43,287 nucleotides of DNA. It comes from JABIDZ01 sp964619405. Lineage in GTDB: Archaea > Iainarchaeota > Iainarchaeia > Iainarchaeales > JAAZKV01. The position numbers and the translations under genes are program-made. Where the stretch lies: positions 1-43,287 of the forward strand of contig CAZUCF010000008.1 in the NCBI GenBank assembly GCA_964619405.1. The letters are read 5' to 3'. Below are positions 23,653 to 32,919 of the stretch, in pieces. The number at the start of each line of letters is the position of its first letter. The stretch's first letter is position 1. Below the pieces are notes generated by a model that did not search any database, was not told the origin of the DNA, and saw only the letters and a list, made by a program, of their open reading frames with translations.

Positions 23653-24684
23653 TTAGAACCACTCACTCAAACCTTTTTGCTTTTCTTTTTCCTCTTTTTC
23701 TCTAATAAATTTGTTTAATGTTGATTCAACCCTTTCTTTTGAAAAATCGTGTTTTTCTACAAGAAACTCTAAAACTTTTTCCTTGTCAGGCATTTTTTCA
23801 ATTAAATCAATTTCTTTTACCTCTTTACTAACAGGATTCAAAAAAATATCTTCTATTTCCTTGTAATCAAAATCTGGTTCAAAACCAGTTTTTTCTATTA
23901 TACTCTCAAAAGAATTATTTTCTTGAACCAACTTAATAGCTGTTTTAGGCCCGATTTTTGGAAACTTGTTATTGAAATCAGTTCCAACTAATAATCCTAA
24001 CCAAATCAATTTTTTTCTATCAATTTTTAGTTGTAACAAAACTCTTTCAAGAGAAATGTGCTCTGGTTTTATGTCAACATAAAAATTTTTTCCAGCAACT
24101 TTTCTCTTACCAGAAAAACCAACATTCCTATAAAGTTCATTCGCACCAAACAACAAGCAATCAAAGTCTTGTGATACAACACCATCAACCAATTTTTTTG
24201 AAACCATTACACTGGCTTGAGCCTCTCCTTCTTGTGGTGCTTCAACAACAGGAATACCCAAGTAATTCAAAAGAGTTTTTGCTTCAAAAACCATTTCCCT
24301 CGTTAGCTTTAATGCTCTTGAACCAAATTTTTTTGCCTCACCCATTTCTCCTCTTTGTAATGCCTCGCTTGACTTTAATTCAGCATCAGTCCTAACCACC
24401 CTTCTTTTTCTAAGAGTCTCTTTTTTTAGTTCGCTTGGAACACCATCAAAAACAAAAACTGGTTTTATTCTTTTCTCGCAAAGATTAATTGTCCTATAAA
24501 ACAATCCAGTTAAATGAGAAGTCACATTTCCACTAGAATCAGCCAAAGGCAAACCATCCGGCCCCCTAATACTTGCTAAGAACTGGTATAACATATTGTA
24601 AGAATCAATACCAATTTTTTTACCAGACAAAGAGTCAATAGTTATTTCTTCTTTCTCAACAAGCTTTGATAAGTTTACTCCCAT
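23653..24684 (-). CDS. fen: Flap endonuclease 1
   Basis: I start this 343-aa protein at MGVNLSKLV (24684), the normal N-terminus of archaeal FEN1; the upstream MYFLFF extension is rejected. Active-site and DNA-binding features are IGIDSYNMLYQF, FVFDGVPSELKK, EAPQEGEAQAS, SQDFDCLLFG and the helix-hairpin-helix region GTDFNNKFPKIGPKTAI. The C-terminal QKGLSEWF (336-343) is a canonical PCNA-interacting peptide. FEN1 removes 5' flaps during Okazaki-fragment processing and repair. The gene stands alone between the HAD gene and a candidate small RNA. Confidence 0.96.
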   Translation of the reverse strand: MGVNLSKLVEKEEITIDSLSGKKIGIDSYNMLYQFLASIRGPDGLPLADSSGNVTSHLTGLFYRTINLCEKRIKPVFVFDGVPSELKKETLRKRRVVRTDAELKSSEALQRGEMGEAKKFGSRALKLTREMVFEAKTLLNYLGIPVVEAPQEGEAQASVMVSKKLVDGVVSQDFDCLLFGANELYRNVGFSGKRKVAGKNFYVDIKPEHISLERVLLQLKIDRKKLIWLGLLVGTDFNNKFPKIGPKTAIKLVQENNSFESIIEKTGFEPDFDYKEIEDIFLNPVSKEVKEIDLIEKMPDKEKVLEFLVEKHDFSKERVESTLNKFIREKEEKEKQKGLSEWF

Positions 24685-24823
24685 AAAAAATAAGAAATAC
24701 AAAATGCTTTAAAACAAAATCCAAAAAAGATAGTTAAACCAAAAATATAAAACAATTAAAATTCAAAAAAAAATATTTTCTTACAAAAAAACAACATATG
24801 AAAATTCGTTCATTAAAGAAAGA

Positions 24824-24833
24824 TTTATATATT
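24824..24833 (+). promoter_or_regulatory. TATA box upstream of a candidate small RNA
   Basis: TTTATATATT sits about 25 bases upstream of a compact, structured stretch without an ORF that ends in a T-run. This is the usual archaeal distance from TATA box to start. Confidence 0.55.
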
Positions 24834-24853
24834 AAAAAGACAACAAATTATTC

Positions 24854-24944
24854 TACCGTGAATAAGAGTGTGAGCTCTTTTCATAATCTCAAAAAAAACT
24901 CTCTTAGTTGTGCCCTGGTGATTTGCTAGGGCCTAACCTTTTTT
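24854..24944 (+). ncRNA. Candidate small non-coding RNA
   Basis: A gene-sized interval of about 90 bases follows a TATA box and ends in a run of six T (24939-24944), typical of archaeal termination. It contains a stem AAGAG/CTCTT in its first part and a second stem GCCCT/AGGGC (24912-24932) around the loop GGTGATTTGCT. It has no good ORF, and its base composition is less AT-rich than the surrounding spacer. I could not match it with confidence to C/D box or H/ACA RNAs, RNase P or SRP RNA. It overlaps the 3' end of the convergent protease gene by two bases. Confidence 0.45.
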
Positions 24945-26535
24945 AAATAAGAAACATTGTTACGTATGGCAACAAATTCAATATTATTGATATTACAAAA
25001 ATCCATGCAAATAATCTTCCAATAAATTTCATTGTCTCTTTTTTACTCATTTTTAAAAAAGAAAAGTAAGGCGTTAAAACAAATTTTGCTATTCGCCCAC
25101 CATCCAATGGGTCACTAGGCAAAAAGTTAAACATTCCAACAGCAAAACTTAGTATCCAAAAAAAGAATAAAATATTTAGTATTGAAGAAGATATCATTGA
25201 AACTAATTTTATGTGTAATGGTGGCTCATAACCCGTTGGGATTGAAGCGAATTCAACACCAATTCTTTTAATGTTAAGATCCTCAAAAATAATTGGATTC
25301 AATTTAACTTGAATTTCTTCATTATTCCTTAAAACCAAAAAATCCATTTTTTCAGAATTATTGAAAACTTTGTTCAACATAGTCATGTTACTTATGTTTA
25401 CATCATTTAATGACAAAACAATATCATCTTTAAACAAAAAGTTTTTTGCAGGAGACAACTCAGTTATCCCACAAAAAGAAACTTCGTCTTGAACCGAAAC
25501 AATTTTTACTCCAGAATAAGTTTTAGAATACTCGTTATTTATTTCAAGTGAAATTGGTGTCATAGCAATAATCAATAAAACAAAAACCACAAAACCAATT
25601 GCCATTGTAAACAAATTGCTTGATGGGCCAGCACTCAAAACCAGTATTTGTTCTCTCTCATTTTTTTTCATAAAAGTTTTGTCATCTTGTTCAACAAAAG
25701 CACCCATGGGTATTATTCCAAATAATATTAATCCAACCGATTTTATTTTTTCTTTGTATTTTGACAACATTATTCCGTGTGAAAACTCGTGTATTATTAG
25801 AATCATTCCTAATGAAACCCATGCAATAAAAGGAACTATTACTCCAATGCCAGGAATTGGCACTCCTGGGAGAACAGGGAAAACCGATGGGCAAATTTGT
25901 TTCACTGAAAACAAAGCAACTATTGATAGGAAAGCGTAACCAACAAGTATTCCTATTGATAAGCCACCTAAACCAAGTAAAATAAAACTAATTAGTGAAA
26001 TTAAAAACAATGGTGCTAATGCTGGTGGTAAAAACAAAATGCTTAAAAAAAAGTGGAATACCAAATAAAGCATTATTGCTCCAATTACTAATATTAGAAT
26101 TCTTTTCCAACCCTTTTTTTCTCTCGCAACCCAATAATCTATTCCTGCTAAACCAAAACCAAGAAACAATCCAATAATACTAATAATTTCTAATGCTTTT
26201 GCATGTTCACCCAAATTATGAATTGTTTTAACAAAATACTTTGTTTTAAGCATTGTTGAAATAAAAGGAATACCAAAAATTGTTCCCAAACCAGTTTTCA
26301 ACCAAAAAAGATTTGGAATAATAATTATTGCAGACAAAACAAAGAAAACCCAAAACAATAATGACTCACCATTCAAAAAAAATTCGTTCAAAGAGATAAC
26401 AAAAAAAAGTATTGCAACAAGCAATGGTTTCCAAAAACTAATTTTTTTAATTTTTTCAACTTTTAACAAACTTTTTTTTTGTTTAGAATTATTGTTAATT
26501 GAAAAATTTTTTTTGGACAAAGGCTTTTTTGGCAT
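24943..26535 (-). CDS. Site-2-type membrane metalloprotease (M50)
   Basis: This 530-residue polytopic protein has the zinc motif HEFSH (249-253) inside a membrane helix and the downstream DPLDGGR motif that provides the third zinc ligand. Between them lies a PDZ-like domain (around SPAKNFLFKDDIVLSLNDV). This is the site-2 protease layout for regulated intramembrane proteolysis or membrane quality control. The N-terminus is unusually lysine-rich and precedes several extra helices. The substrate is unknown. The coding end abuts the candidate small RNA. An isolated minus-strand gene. Confidence 0.88.
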   Translation of the reverse strand: MPKKPLSKKNFSINNNSKQKKSLLKVEKIKKISFWKPLLVAILFFVISLNEFFLNGESLLFWVFFVLSAIIIIPNLFWLKTGLGTIFGIPFISTMLKTKYFVKTIHNLGEHAKALEIISIIGLFLGFGLAGIDYWVAREKKGWKRILILVIGAIMLYLVFHFFLSILFLPPALAPLFLISLISFILLGLGGLSIGILVGYAFLSIVALFSVKQICPSVFPVLPGVPIPGIGVIVPFIAWVSLGMILIIHEFSHGIMLSKYKEKIKSVGLILFGIIPMGAFVEQDDKTFMKKNEREQILVLSAGPSSNLFTMAIGFVVFVLLIIAMTPISLEINNEYSKTYSGVKIVSVQDEVSFCGITELSPAKNFLFKDDIVLSLNDVNISNMTMLNKVFNNSEKMDFLVLRNNEEIQVKLNPIIFEDLNIKRIGVEFASIPTGYEPPLHIKLVSMISSSILNILFFFWILSFAVGMFNFLPSDPLDGGRIAKFVLTPYFSFLKMSKKETMKFIGRLFAWIFVISIILNLLPYVTMFLI

Positions 26536-26660
26536 AACAAAAATAAGTTATTAGTAATTATAAATGTGCTTGTTAAAAAATAATTTTTAATAAAAATTGG
26601 TAATTAAAAATAAAGAAAATACTATTAAAAAAAATAAGAAAATCAATAAAAAAATAAGAG

Positions 26661-26677
26661 GAGGGGCAAAGCCCCTC
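26661..26677 (-). terminator. Hairpin terminator after ftsZ
   Basis: A perfect 7-bp stem GAGGGGC/GCCCCTC with an AAA loop lies 23 bases beyond the ftsZ stop. It is followed on the minus strand by T-rich DNA (CTTATTTTTTTATTG). Three other GC-rich hairpins of the same design occur at 4141, 35854 and 43241. Confidence 0.7.
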
Positions 26678-26699
26678 GAATTGAATTAATTTTTGAGTA

Positions 26700-27794
26700 T
26701 TAGTTAACAAAGTCTAAATCAAGGTCTCTGTCCCTATTAGAACTACTTAACCTAGAACCATTATTACCAGCGTTCTTTATATTACCACTCTTAATATAAG
26801 GGCTGTGTACTCCAGTGAAAATACAAATTACTTCTAATTTGTTTTCAAATGTTGGGTCAACTCTTGCACCCCAAATAACAGTTGCTTTTGGATCAATTTT
26901 ATCAGTTAACATTTCACCAACAGCATTTGCTTCACCCAATGTTAAATCAGGGCCGCCTGTTATGTGTATTAAACAACCTGTTGCTCCACCAATGTCTATG
27001 TCAAGCAAAGAGTTTTTCAAAGTGTCTTCAACAACTTCGTTTACTTTGTCAACACTCTTGCTTTCACCAACAGCGATTACACTCAAACCTTGGTTACTCA
27101 TAATGCTTCTAACATCAGCGTAATCCAAGTTTATTAATGATGGTTGAGTAATTGTTTCTGTTATTCCTCTAACAGTTCTTGCTATTACTTCATCAGCAAC
27201 TTTGAATGCATCTTGTATTGGCAAATTAGGTACTAATTCAACTAATCTATTGTTATCAATTACAACTACTGTGTCAGTTACTTTTTGTAAAGCTTCTATT
27301 CCCTCTTCAGCTTTAATTAACCTTGCTTTTTCAAGAGCAAACGGATAAGTAACCATTGCTATTACAATTGCTCCTTGTTCTCTTGCTATTTGCGCTATTA
27401 TTGGAGAACAACCTGTTCCTGTTCCCCCACCCATTCCAGCAGAAAGGAATAACATGTCTACGCCCGAAAGAATTTCTTCCAAAGCATTTCTAGAAACCTC
27501 AGCAGCTTTTGCTCCAACTTCAGGGTAACCACCAGCACCCAAACCACGAGTAACACTTTTTCCAATCAAAACTTTTGTTATATCATCGTTAACAATTGCC
27601 AAGTGTTGTTTATCAGTATTAACTGCTACTAATTGAGCACCGGAAATACCCATTGCAGCTAGCCTATTAACAGCATTACAACCAGCTCCTCCTGCCCCAA
27701 CCACCATTATTTTTGGCGTACCAAATTCTTCCAATCTATCATCATTGGATTTTGTTGTCTTATTAACAGCTTCTTCTATTATTGATTTCATCAT
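26700..27794 (-). CDS. ftsZ: Cell-division GTPase FtsZ
   Basis: The protein has the tubulin/FtsZ signature GGGTGTG (122-128), the N-terminal nucleotide motif GGAGCNAVNRL (35-45), KSVTRGLGAGGYPEVG, and the synergy region NLDYADVRSIM. It polymerises in a GTP-dependent way at the division site. The C-terminal tail is a short Ser/Asn linker ending in the acidic-hydrophobic DLDLDFV, a likely binding peptide for a membrane tether such as SepF. A GGGGTGA sequence precedes two adjacent ATGs (27794 and 27791); spacing favours the second. Upstream lies a long spacer with TATA-like 11-mers. Confidence 0.95.
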   Translation of the reverse strand: MMKSIIEEAVNKTTKSNDDRLEEFGTPKIMVVGAGGAGCNAVNRLAAMGISGAQLVAVNTDKQHLAIVNDDITKVLIGKSVTRGLGAGGYPEVGAKAAEVSRNALEEILSGVDMLFLSAGMGGGTGTGCSPIIAQIAREQGAIVIAMVTYPFALEKARLIKAEEGIEALQKVTDTVVVIDNNRLVELVPNLPIQDAFKVADEVIARTVRGITETITQPSLINLDYADVRSIMSNQGLSVIAVGESKSVDKVNEVVEDTLKNSLLDIDIGGATGCLIHITGGPDLTLGEANAVGEMLTDKIDPKATVIWGARVDPTFENKLEVICIFTGVHSPYIKSGNIKNAGNNGSRLSSSNRDRDLDLDFVN

Positions 27795-27874
27795 TTCACC
27801 CCATAATGCCTATTAAATAGGTAATAAACATAATTTGCATATATTATCCCTTATGTTATTAATAAAGCTTTGTT

Positions 27875-28345
27875 TTATGTATAAGAAAAATAACAATTAA
27901 TTCAGCTTTAAAACAACAAATTTTGCTTTAAAAAAAATACTATAAATAAATAATTTGTTTAAATTGCAAAAATCAAGCCAAATAATGATTTTAAAAAAAG
28001 CTTATAATAACAAAGCCATTTAAAATGCTAAAAAGTGTTATTTAAACTTAAAAACAAATATAAAGAATTAATATTTAATTTTAATGAAATAAAAGTAATA
28101 ATCAAAAAAAAAGCTAAAAAAACCACTTTTTAATGAAAAAAACATCGTTTTTTTATAAATTAATGTTATTTTAACAAAAAAAGGAATTCGTTTTCAAAAA
28201 AACAAAACAATTATGTATAAATATTTTTTGTGTTTGAAAAGTAAATTAACAATTAAAAAAGTAAAAATTATATTATGTATAAGAATATTCTTGTATAAAA
28301 AATATTGAATAATAATTGATAAAACAAAACAATATTATGTATAAG
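27875..28345. repeat. Four copies of TTATGTATAAG upstream of ftsZ
   Basis: This lies in the 627-base non-coding spacer between ftsZ and rubrerythrin. The 11-mer TTATGTATAAG (last base A in one copy) occurs at 27875, 28211, 28273 and 28335; the last three are exactly 62 bases apart. Read on the minus strand each is CTTATACATAA, a good TATA box, and the nearest one lies about 80 bases upstream of the ftsZ start. They may be promoters, repeated operators, or a decayed repeat. The rest of the spacer is AT-rich without an ORF. Confidence 0.5.
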
Positions 28346-28421
28346 CATTCTTTTTTATCAATTATTTCCAAATTCAATTTAACATTTCAAAATTCAACTT
28401 AATCCTTGTTACAATTATTAT

Positions 28422-29006
28422 TTAGTATTGCTCGCACTTTAATTGATAATAACCCTTTTCGTGCAAACAAGCAGGACACTTTTCAGGAGGATTCTTTCCC
28501 TTGTGCTCATAACCACACTTCCTACAAACCCAAACAACATCCTCTTCTTTAGAAAAAACAGTATTATTTTCTAGAACACCCAACAATTTATTATATCTTT
28601 CCTCGTGATGTTTTTCAGCTCGTGCAATCATTAATAACCTTGAAGCTATTTCAACTAAACCCTCTTCCCTAGCTTTTTCAGAAAACTCTGGGTACATTAT
28701 TGATTGCTCATGATTCTCACCATTAATAGCTGACCTCAAATTTTCAATAGTATTACCAAAAACAGCGTTCCCCTCAGCCTCAACAATAACTGCTTCTTGA
28801 TTTTTACCCATCTTCTCATAAACATGAGCAATCATTTTTCTTAATTGAGAAGCATGTTCTCGTTCTTGTTCAGCAGTCTCCTCAAAAATAAAAGCTATTT
28901 GCTCAAAACCCTCTTTTTTTGCTTGCTTAGCAAAAGCATCATACCTATTCCTTGCTTGCGACTCACCAATAAAAGCCTTGTGCAAATTCTCTAATGTTTC
29001 CTTCAT
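28422..29006 (-). CDS. rbr: Rubrerythrin
   Basis: This 194-residue protein has an N-terminal ferritin-like diiron domain (LHKAFIGESQARNRY, EETAEQEREHASQL, INGENHEQSIMYPEF, IARAEKHHEERY) supplying the Glu/His ligands. A C-terminal rubredoxin domain with CRKCG ... CPAC binds one iron. Rubrerythrin reduces hydrogen peroxide to water in anaerobes, implying an anaerobic or microaerophilic host under oxidative stress. It is a standalone gene; a second, rubredoxin-less ferritin-like protein lies at 34034. Confidence 0.93.
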   Translation of the reverse strand: MKETLENLHKAFIGESQARNRYDAFAKQAKKEGFEQIAFIFEETAEQEREHASQLRKMIAHVYEKMGKNQEAVIVEAEGNAVFGNTIENLRSAINGENHEQSIMYPEFSEKAREEGLVEIASRLLMIARAEKHHEERYNKLLGVLENNTVFSKEEDVVWVCRKCGYEHKGKNPPEKCPACLHEKGYYQLKCEQY

Positions 29007-29118
29007 TTAATCAACTCCCCTAATATATTACAAAAATAATTAGATAAATTAAGTTGGAAAATTAAATAAACCTTCTTAAAAAAAACAATTTTTAAACATA
29101 TAGCCCACTATATATTTC

Positions 29119-29331
29119 ATGGCTACTTTGAGTGCTGACGTAACTATTCAAATGGTTAAATGGGCTGAAGATAAAATTAAAATAGGCCTTTATAAAAGTA
29201 AAAGTGAATTAGTCAGAGAATTATTTAGGGAAAAAATGATTAAAGAAGAAAATGACTTTTTGCTATCTCAAAAAGCTCTTGAAGAAGTTTGGAAAGACGA
29301 AGATGATTCTTATTGGGAGAGTTTTTTGTGA
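29119..29331 (+). CDS. Ribbon-helix-helix antitoxin of a MazF-type module
   Basis: This 70-residue protein resembles MetJ/CopG-type ribbon-helix-helix antitoxins: an N-terminal strand region (LSADVTIQMVKW), helices with YKSKSELVRELFREKM, and an acidic C-terminal tail (DEDDSYWESFL) expected to wrap the toxin. It lies seven bases upstream of the MazF/PemK-like gene, the usual antitoxin-toxin order. The pair is presumably autoregulated. A poorly marked TATA-like sequence (TATATTTC) lies just before the start, so transcripts may have short leaders. Confidence 0.8.
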   Translation: MATLSADVTIQMVKWAEDKIKIGLYKSKSELVRELFREKMIKEENDFLLSQKALEEVWKDEDDSYWESFL

Positions 29332-29337
29332 TTATAA

Positions 29338-29655
29338 ATGGAACAAAGAGACATATTTATTGTAAGATACCCTTTTTCTGATCCACTTGACTACAAAATA
29401 AGACCTGCTTTAATAATATCCAATAATATTTTTAATAAAAAATTTTATCCGCTAATTTGCCCAATAACTACAAAAAAACATGATAATAATATTCAGATTA
29501 ATGATTGTTTAGAAGAGGGAAATCTTAGTAAAGAAAGTTTTGTTAAAATTAGTGTGATTGCAACAATGCATCCAGAATTAATATTAAAAAAAATTGGAAA
29601 ACTAAATAAAAAAACTTTTACAAAAATTAAAAGCAAGTTTATTGAAAATCTTTAA
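29338..29655 (+). CDS. MazF/PemK-family endoribonuclease toxin
   Basis: This 105-residue protein begins with RDIFIVRYPFSDPL, then KIRPALIISNN and the strand YPLICPITTK. This is the beta-barrel core of MazF/PemK toxins, including the conserved Arg-Pro-Ala-Leu and Thr-rich strand. These toxins cut mRNA at short motifs and are held inactive by the adjacent antitoxin. Length is normal for the family. In this chromosomal setting it may stabilise the region or respond to stress. Confidence 0.85.
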   Translation: MEQRDIFIVRYPFSDPLDYKIRPALIISNNIFNKKFYPLICPITTKKHDNNIQINDCLEEGNLSKESFVKISVIATMHPELILKKIGKLNKKTFTKIKSKFIENL

Positions 29656-29700
29656 AATATGCTTAAAAGAATATTGTTTTCCAAATAAATTGTGAGCTAA

Positions 29701-30645
29701 TTGGATTGCGTTTACAATAATATAAAACTATTTTGTGGTTCAAGCAACAAAGAACTCGGCCAAAAAATAGCTGATAATTTAAAAATAAAATTAGGCGAAA
29801 TTTTAATAAAAAAATTTGCTAATGACGAAACATATATTCAATTCCAAGAAAATATTAGGGGCGCAGACACATTCTTATTACAAACAGCAAGACAACCAAT
29901 TAATGAATACTTAATGGAATTATTAATAATGATTGACGCAGCAAAAAGAGCTTCTGCGAGAAGAATAACTGTTATTACACCAAATTATTTTTATGCTAGA
30001 CAAGATAGGAAAGCAGCTCCAAGAGAACCAATAACAGCAAAACTAATAGCTGATTTAATAACAAAAGCGGGGGCAAGCAGAATACTAACTATTGACTTGC
30101 ATTCTGATCAAACCCAAGGATTCTTTAACATACCATTTGATAACTTGCCATCAAAACCACTTTTTTTAAACAAAGCAATCGAATTAAAATTAGATAACTT
30201 AGTAGTAGTATCACCAGATGCAGGAGCAGCAAAAAAAGCAACTAAAATGAGTCTCTCTTTAAACGCTGAACTAGCAATAATAAATAAAATAAGAACAAAG
30301 CACAACGAAGCACAAGCACTAAATATTATTGGAGCAGAAATAAAGGGCAAGAATTGTTTGATTTTTGATGATATGGTTGACACTGGTGGTAGTTTGTGCA
30401 TAGCAATAGACATGTTAAAAGAAAAAGGAGCAAAAAAAGTTTTCGCTTTCACAACACACGGAATACTAAGCGAGAACGCAATAGAAAAAATAAATAAATC
30501 AAAAATAGACAAATTATTTATAACAAATAGTATTCCATTAAAAGAAGAAAATGAGAAAATAGAAGTAATTGACATTTCAGAATATTTAGCAAACGCGATA
30601 AAAAAAATTCATAACGAGGAAAGCGTGAGCGAACTATTCAAATAA
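29701..30645 (+). CDS. prs: Ribose-phosphate pyrophosphokinase (PRPP synthetase)
   Basis: This 314-residue enzyme has the flexible-loop and active-site motifs of PRPP synthetase: YARQDRKAAPREPI, the metal-binding DLHSDQTQGFF, and the PRPP loop FDDMVDTGGSL. It makes phosphoribosyl pyrophosphate from ribose 5-phosphate and ATP for nucleotide, His and Trp synthesis. No in-frame ATG occurs before the conserved region, so the start is a TTG at 29701. Length and motifs are otherwise standard. A short spacer separates it from the toxin gene. Confidence 0.95.
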   Translation: MDCVYNNIKLFCGSSNKELGQKIADNLKIKLGEILIKKFANDETYIQFQENIRGADTFLLQTARQPINEYLMELLIMIDAAKRASARRITVITPNYFYARQDRKAAPREPITAKLIADLITKAGASRILTIDLHSDQTQGFFNIPFDNLPSKPLFLNKAIELKLDNLVVVSPDAGAAKKATKMSLSLNAELAIINKIRTKHNEAQALNIIGAEIKGKNCLIFDDMVDTGGSLCIAIDMLKEKGAKKVFAFTTHGILSENAIEKINKSKIDKLFITNSIPLKEENEKIEVIDISEYLANAIKKIHNEESVSELFK

Positions 30646-30826
30646 ACAAAAACAAATTCTTTTGAAAACAAAAAGTCAAAAATATTAAAACCAACAAAAA
30701 ATTAAATTAAAAAAATATACTAGTAAATAAAACAACTAAAAATAATTGAAAACATTTAAAGTAATTTTTCAAAAAAATATTTTCTAATTAAAAAAAATAT
30801 TAATTAAAAAATTAAAAATGATTATT

Positions 30827-31198
30827 TCAAGCAATAATCATTTTAGAATCATTAAAATCTTTTAACTCAAATTCAAGAAAATTTGCTGCTTTCCCATTAA
30901 TCAATTGTCCTGATTGAGAAGTAAAACCAGTACTAGAAACACTAACCCTCAAACCAACATTAACTTGATTATTAATTAATTGGATTTTACCGCTAACACT
31001 ATTAACATCAAATATCCCATCATGCTTTTGTTTGTTAAGCAATGCTCTACTACCATTAACCATTAACTCAAAGTTTTTTATACTACCCCTTGCACTAACA
31101 AAAAAACCAGATTTAATCTTATTCTCAATAGCAAAATCCTTTATAGACTGCATTATATCCGCATTGTTCTCTAATCTTAAAACTAAATTACCCACCAT
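30827..31198 (-). CDS. PPC/DUF296-domain protein
   Basis: I start this 123-residue protein at MVGNLVLRLE (31198), preceded by GGGGTGG; the frame can be extended to a TTG. The PPC fold is visible as NADIMQSIKDFAIENKI, GFFVSARGSIKNFEL and a C-terminal LEFELKDF. In archaea and bacteria this domain is a trimeric protein of unknown ligand, related to AT-hook plant proteins. A second copy lies at 39258. Function is not established. Confidence 0.75.
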   Translation of the reverse strand: MVGNLVLRLENNADIMQSIKDFAIENKIKSGFFVSARGSIKNFELMVNGSRALLNKQKHDGIFDVNSVSGKIQLINNQVNVGLRVSVSSTGFTSQSGQLINGKAANFLEFELKDFNDSKMIIA

Positions 31199-31446
31199 AT
31201 TATCCACCCCAAAACAAAACAACTATTAAATAGTATATTTGCTTCTAACCTAATTCCTATTGAGATTAGTATTTAAGCATATTTCATTTAAATAAAAACA
31301 CAAAAGTTGAATAAAACAAAATTAATCCCCACAAAAACCAAGTAAAAAACTTTATAAACAATTACAAGCAATTTTTCTCTATTGGTGAACAACCAACACC
31401 TAAAAATCATTTGAAAAATGGTAGAAAACAACAAGTAATAATATGT

Positions 31447-31519
31447 GCCTTCGTAGCTCAGTAGGTGGAGCATCCGACTGTTAATCGGCAGGTCGTAGGT
31501 TCAAGTCCTACCGAAGGCG
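31447..31519 (+). tRNA. tRNA-Asn(GUU)
   Basis: The acceptor GCCTTCG pairs with CGAAGGC, followed by discriminator G73. The D-arm is GCTC...GAGC, the anticodon arm CCGAC-TGTTAAT-CGG carries anticodon GTT, and the T-arm has the canonical GTTCAAGTC. The gene is intron-less, with no encoded CCA. The T-run after it is short. It converges with the acetate kinase gene. Confidence 0.96.
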
Positions 31520-31640
31520 TTTTATTAAAAAAAAGAATAACTAAAATTTTATTCAAGCTTTTTTTATTATCTAACTCAATCAAACCATTATTTTTAAAAA
31601 ATTTAGTCACTTTTTTTTGTTCAAACAATATAGAGTTTAT

Positions 31641-32813
31641 TCAAATTTTTTTACTCAAAACAAATTCTGTTTCTTTTGCAATCATTAATTCTTCATTAGT
31701 AGGGATAACAAGAATTTTTGTTTTTGAATTAGGAGAAGAAATAATTGCTTCTTTTCCCCTAACATTATTTTTTTCTTTGTCCAATATTATTCCCAAACTA
31801 TCTAAATTTTTGCAAACATATTCTCTTGTTTCAGGAGAGTTTTCTCCTCGCCCAGCAGTAAAAACAATTGCATCACATTTATTTAATGAAACAAGCATTG
31901 AACCCAAGCACTCCCTAACTCTTAGCGAAAATTTATCAATCGCTAATTTTGCTAACTCGTTTTTTTCAGATTCTTTTTCAAGTTCTAAAAAATCACTACT
32001 TATTCCTGAAAGCCCTAACGCACCAGACTTTTTGTTTAACAAATTATCCATTTCTTCAATTGAAAGATTTTCTTTTTTCATCAAAAAAGTTATTATTGCA
32101 GGATCAATACTCCCACTCCTTGTACCCACCATTAAACCATCAAGTGGAGTAAAACCCATTGTAGTATTAACTGATTTTCCATTTTCAATAGCACATAAAG
32201 AAGAACCATTCCCTAAATGACAAGAAACAATACTTGTTTCATTCTCTTTTTTTCCCAATATTTTTGCTGTCCTCTGTAAAATAAATTTGTGGCTTGTTCC
32301 ATGAAAACCATATTTTCTAACCCCATATTTTTTATAATACTCAAAAGACAACGGATACAAATAAAACTCTTTTTTCATTGTTTGATGAAAAGCAGTGTCA
32401 AAAATAACGACGTTTGGTTTATCAGAAATTTTCATACACTCTCTTATTCCAATTAAATTTGCTGGGTTATGCAATGGAGCTAATTCAGAACATTTTTCTA
32501 TTTCGCTAATAACTTTTTCATCTACAATAATCGGTTCAGAAAATTTTTCTCCCCCATGAACAACCCTGTGACCAAACGCATCAATATCATTAATTGATTT
32601 TATACTCTTTTTTTCCAACAATAATCCAACCATTTTTCCAAACGCTTTATCATGATCTTTAATATTTTCTAAAAATTTTTCGTTATTAAATTTTATTCTT
32701 GAATTTAATCCTATTTCTTCTATTGCTCCTTTAGCAATAATTCTTTCATCAAAAGTATTAATTAACTGAAATTTTAGACTAGAAGAACCACAATTAATAA
32801 CTAATACAAGCAT
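31641..32813 (-). CDS. ackA: Acetate kinase
   Basis: This 390-residue protein has all acetate kinase signatures: LVINCGSSSLKFQL, FGHRVVHGGEKF, VIFDTAFHQTM (catalytic Asp), YGFHGTSHKFI, HLGNGSSLCAIENG, GTRSGSIDP and FTAGRGENS. It interconverts acetyl phosphate plus ADP and acetate plus ATP. Acetate kinase is uncommon in archaea, which mostly use ADP-forming acetyl-CoA synthetase, so transfer from bacteria is likely. No phosphotransacetylase gene lies in the window. Single gene, start ATG at 32813. Confidence 0.96.
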   Translation of the reverse strand: MLVLVINCGSSSLKFQLINTFDERIIAKGAIEEIGLNSRIKFNNEKFLENIKDHDKAFGKMVGLLLEKKSIKSINDIDAFGHRVVHGGEKFSEPIIVDEKVISEIEKCSELAPLHNPANLIGIRECMKISDKPNVVIFDTAFHQTMKKEFYLYPLSFEYYKKYGVRKYGFHGTSHKFILQRTAKILGKKENETSIVSCHLGNGSSLCAIENGKSVNTTMGFTPLDGLMVGTRSGSIDPAIITFLMKKENLSIEEMDNLLNKKSGALGLSGISSDFLELEKESEKNELAKLAIDKFSLRVRECLGSMLVSLNKCDAIVFTAGRGENSPETREYVCKNLDSLGIILDKEKNNVRGKEAIISSPNSKTKILVIPTNEELMIAKETEFVLSKKI

Positions 32814-32919
32814 AACAAATCTTGTTATTACTAATACTTATAAATTATTCTAAAAAAACAAATTCAAACTTTAAAATAATTAAAAAATAATATTAATAAA
32901 AAACAAATTTTGTTAAAAA

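Noticed and set aside
31465..32220. Long plus-strand frame of 251 codons starting in tRNA-Asn
   Set aside because: It begins inside the tRNA gene and runs antisense to a fully recognisable acetate kinase gene.
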